Positions 62,338 to 64,000 of a stretch of 64,000 nt of DNA are shown here, piece after piece. Origin of the DNA: Labedaea rhizosphaerae (GTDB taxonomy: Bacteria; Actinomycetota; Actinomycetes; Mycobacteriales; Pseudonocardiaceae); assembly GCF_004362825.1 (NCBI RefSeq), contig NZ_SNXZ01000008.1:310001-374000 (forward strand), written 5' to 3'. Position 1 is the stretch's first letter. Each line of letters opens with the position of its first letter. The position numbers and the translations under genes are program-made. The notes under the pieces are model-generated. The model searched no databases. It saw only the letters and a program-made list of their open reading frames with translations, and was not told the origin of the DNA.

Positions 62338-64000
62338 GTGGACGGAGCATGGATGCTCATGCACAGCGCCATGAACAGGGAGAAGGCGCCGAAGGGCATC
62401 GCCAAGGGGACGATGCGGCGGGTCTTCGGGTTCATCGGGCCCCACCGCAGGATGCTGATCGTCTTCCTCCTGCTCACGGTGATCTCCGCGGTGCTGACGG
62501 TGACCACGCCGCTGCTCGCGGGCCAGGTGGTCAACGAGATCGTCGGGCACGGCGCCGCGCGGACGGTGGTCGTGCTCGCCCTGGTGATCGCGCTGGTGGC
62601 GATCGTGGACGCGTTGCTGGGGGTGCTGGAGCGCTGGCAGTCCGCGCGGATCGGCGAGGGCCTGATCTTCGACCTGCGCCGCGCGGTGTTCGAGCACGTG
62701 CAGCGGATGCCGATCGCGTTCTTCACCCGCACCCGCACCGGCGCGCTGGTGAGCCGGCTGAACAACGACGTGATCGGCGCGCAGCGGGCGTTCACCTCGA
62801 CCTTGTCGGGGCTGGTCACCAACGTGATCCAGCTGGCCCTCTCGCTCGCGGTGATGCTGACGCTGTCGTGGCAGGTGACGGTGCTCGCGCTGGTCCTGCT
62901 CCCGCTCTTCGTGATCCCGACCCGCCGGATGGGCAAGCGGATGGCCGACCTGCAACGCGAGTCGGCCGGGCTGAACGCCGGCATGACCACCCAGATGACC
63001 GAGCGGTTCTCCGCGCCGGGCGCCACGCTGGTCAAGCTGTTCGGGCGACCGCGGCTCGAGTCCGCCGAGTTCGCCGACCGGGCCCGCCGGGTGCGTGACA
63101 TCGGCGTGCGCAACGCGATGCTGACCCGCTGGTTCATGACCGGGCTGACGCTCGTCTCCTCGCTCGCGCAGGCGCTGGTCTACGGGCTCGGCGGCTACCT
63201 GGCGCTGACCGGCCGGATCGAGCCGGGCACGGTCGTGTCGCTGGCGTTGCTGCTGACCCGGCTCTACTCGCCGCTGACGCAGCTGGCGAGCGCGCGCGTC
63301 GACCTGATGACCGCGCTGGTCTCCTTCGAGCGCGTCTTCGAGGTGCTCGACCTGGAACCGATGATCAAGGAGCGGCCGGACGCGCAGGCGGCGCCCACCG
63401 GTCCGGTGTCCGTGGAGTTCGACGACGTCCACTTCGGCTACCCGAGTGCCGAGCGGACCTCGCTCGCGTCGCTGGAGGAAGTGGCCACTTTGGACCAGCG
63501 GGGCGGCGTGGAGGTGTTGCACGGCGTCCGCTTCCGGGCCGAGGCGGGGTCGATGGTGGCGCTCGTCGGGTCCTCCGGCGCGGGCAAGTCGACGATCGCG
63601 TCGTTGGTGCCGCGGCTCTACGACGTGGATTCCGGCGCCGTCCGACTGTCCGGTGTGGACGTCCGGGACCTGAGTTTCGACGCCATCCGCGACATGGTCG
63701 GCGTGGTGACCCAGGACGGTCACCTGTTCCACGACACGATCCGGGCGAACCTGGCCTACGCGGACCCCTCGGCGACCGACGAGCAGCTGTGGGATGCCTT
63801 GCGGCGGGCCCGGTTGGCGCCGCTGGTGGAGTCGCTGCCGGACGGGCTGGCCACCGTGGTCGGCGAGCGCGGGTACCGGCTCTCGGGCGGCGAGCGCCAG
63901 CGCCTGACCATCGCCCGGTTGCTGCTGGCGCAGCCCCGGGTCGTGATCCTCGACGAGGCGACCGCCCACCTGGACTCCGAGTCCGAGGTCGCCGTGCAGG
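62338..64000 (+). CDS. ABC exporter with fused membrane and ATPase domains, 3'-truncated
   Basis: At least 554 residues, cut by the window end. It starts at GTG 62338 after GAGGGGAGG. An ABC transmembrane domain with six helices fills about residues 30-330 (LIVFLLLTVISAVLTVTT, TVVVLALVIALVAIVDALL, NVIQLALSLAVMLTLSW, VTVLALVLLPLFVIP and others), then the ATPase domain has Walker A (LVGSSGAGKST), the Q-loop near GVVTQDGHLFH, signature YRLSGGERQRLTIARLLL and Walker B VVILDEATAHLD. It should homo- or heterodimerise. Substrate unknown. Confidence 0.92.
   Translation, partial: MDGAWMLMHSAMNREKAPKGIAKGTMRRVFGFIGPHRRMLIVFLLLTVISAVLTVTTPLLAGQVVNEIVGHGAARTVVVLALVIALVAIVDALLGVLERWQSARIGEGLIFDLRRAVFEHVQRMPIAFFTRTRTGALVSRLNNDVIGAQRAFTSTLSGLVTNVIQLALSLAVMLTLSWQVTVLALVLLPLFVIPTRRMGKRMADLQRESAGLNAGMTTQMTERFSAPGATLVKLFGRPRLESAEFADRARRVRDIGVRNAMLTRWFMTGLTLVSSLAQALVYGLGGYLALTGRIEPGTVVSLALLLTRLYSPLTQLASARVDLMTALVSFERVFEVLDLEPMIKERPDAQAAPTGPVSVEFDDVHFGYPSAERTSLASLEEVATLDQRGGVEVLHGVRFRAEAGSMVALVGSSGAGKSTIASLVPRLYDVDSGAVRLSGVDVRDLSFDAIRDMVGVVTQDGHLFHDTIRANLAYADPSATDEQLWDALRRARLAPLVESLPDGLATVVGERGYRLSGGERQRLTIARLLLAQPRVVILDEATAHLDSESEVAVQ

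Overview
The window is a GC-rich chromosomal stretch from a mycothiol-using actinomycete. A member of the Pseudonocardiales (Lentzea, Saccharothrix or Actinosynnema type) is my best guess, which is inference. The grounds are the codon bias, many GTG/TTG starts, a mycothiol-dependent isomerase-type protein, an MptB-type mannosyltransferase, F420-type PPOX proteins, the sufR-B-D-(Rieske)-C-S-U order and coproporphyrin-dependent haem genes. I saw no rRNA, tRNA, CRISPR array, transposase or phage gene. Most of the window is core chromosome; the accessory-looking parts are small.

Layout. 1-2.5 kb: end of a sensor kinase, a DinB-like mycothiol protein, then a gene-free 388-bp segment with 22-bp tandem repeats on both sides of a long palindrome, then kptA. 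2.5-6.8 kb: glyoxalase-like and AraC genes, then a minus-strand run with two unrecognised genes (one a Trp-rich four-repeat protein), an HNH nuclease and a DUF72 protein. 6.9-13.7 kb: beta-oxidation pair fadB-fadA with palindromes upstream, Nudix, enoyl-CoA hydratase, RNase D and a NarL-type regulator. 14-20.4 kb: M19 dipeptidase, DJ-1-like protein, DUF3000, and the haem genes hemE-hemG-hemQ. 20.4-24 kb: CoA transferase, a glyoxalase-like gene broken by one in-frame TGA, a TIGR04222 protein and msrB. 24.2-26.6 kb: a tight three-gene operon of unknown function (two-TM protein, cupin-like protein, HD-domain protein). 26.8-35 kb: quinone reductase, MarR with a twin operator, PPOX/ATP-grasp pair, fatty-acid desaturase, haem A synthase, a second 22-bp repeat locus, an ABC-2 exporter and an MptB-type mannosyltransferase. 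35.1-42.9 kb: SUF Fe-S assembly operon with a SufR operator at its start codon, running on into a GNAT and a mismatch-uracil glycosylase gene. 43-54.4 kb: a metallopeptidase-like protein with a broken zinc motif, an AarF/UbiB kinase, a two-component pair, two overlapping genes of unknown function, a lone lycopene cyclase and a dGTPase. 54.5-64 kb: secreted subtilase with a P domain, coiled-coil protein, SDR, ABC-F ATPase, small HTH protein, membrane glycosyltransferase and a truncated ABC exporter.

Functional links. Coproporphyrin haem synthesis, haem A synthesis and SUF Fe-S assembly are all here, so the window is rich in cofactor supply. Many neighbouring genes are translationally coupled through 4-bp ATGA/GTGA overlaps. 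The best candidates for undescribed biology are the 22-bp repeat family, the two-TM/cupin/HD operon (24232-26578), the Trp-rich repeat protein with its partner (3683-5533) and the overlapping gene pair at 48148-51679. None of these has a function I can assign.
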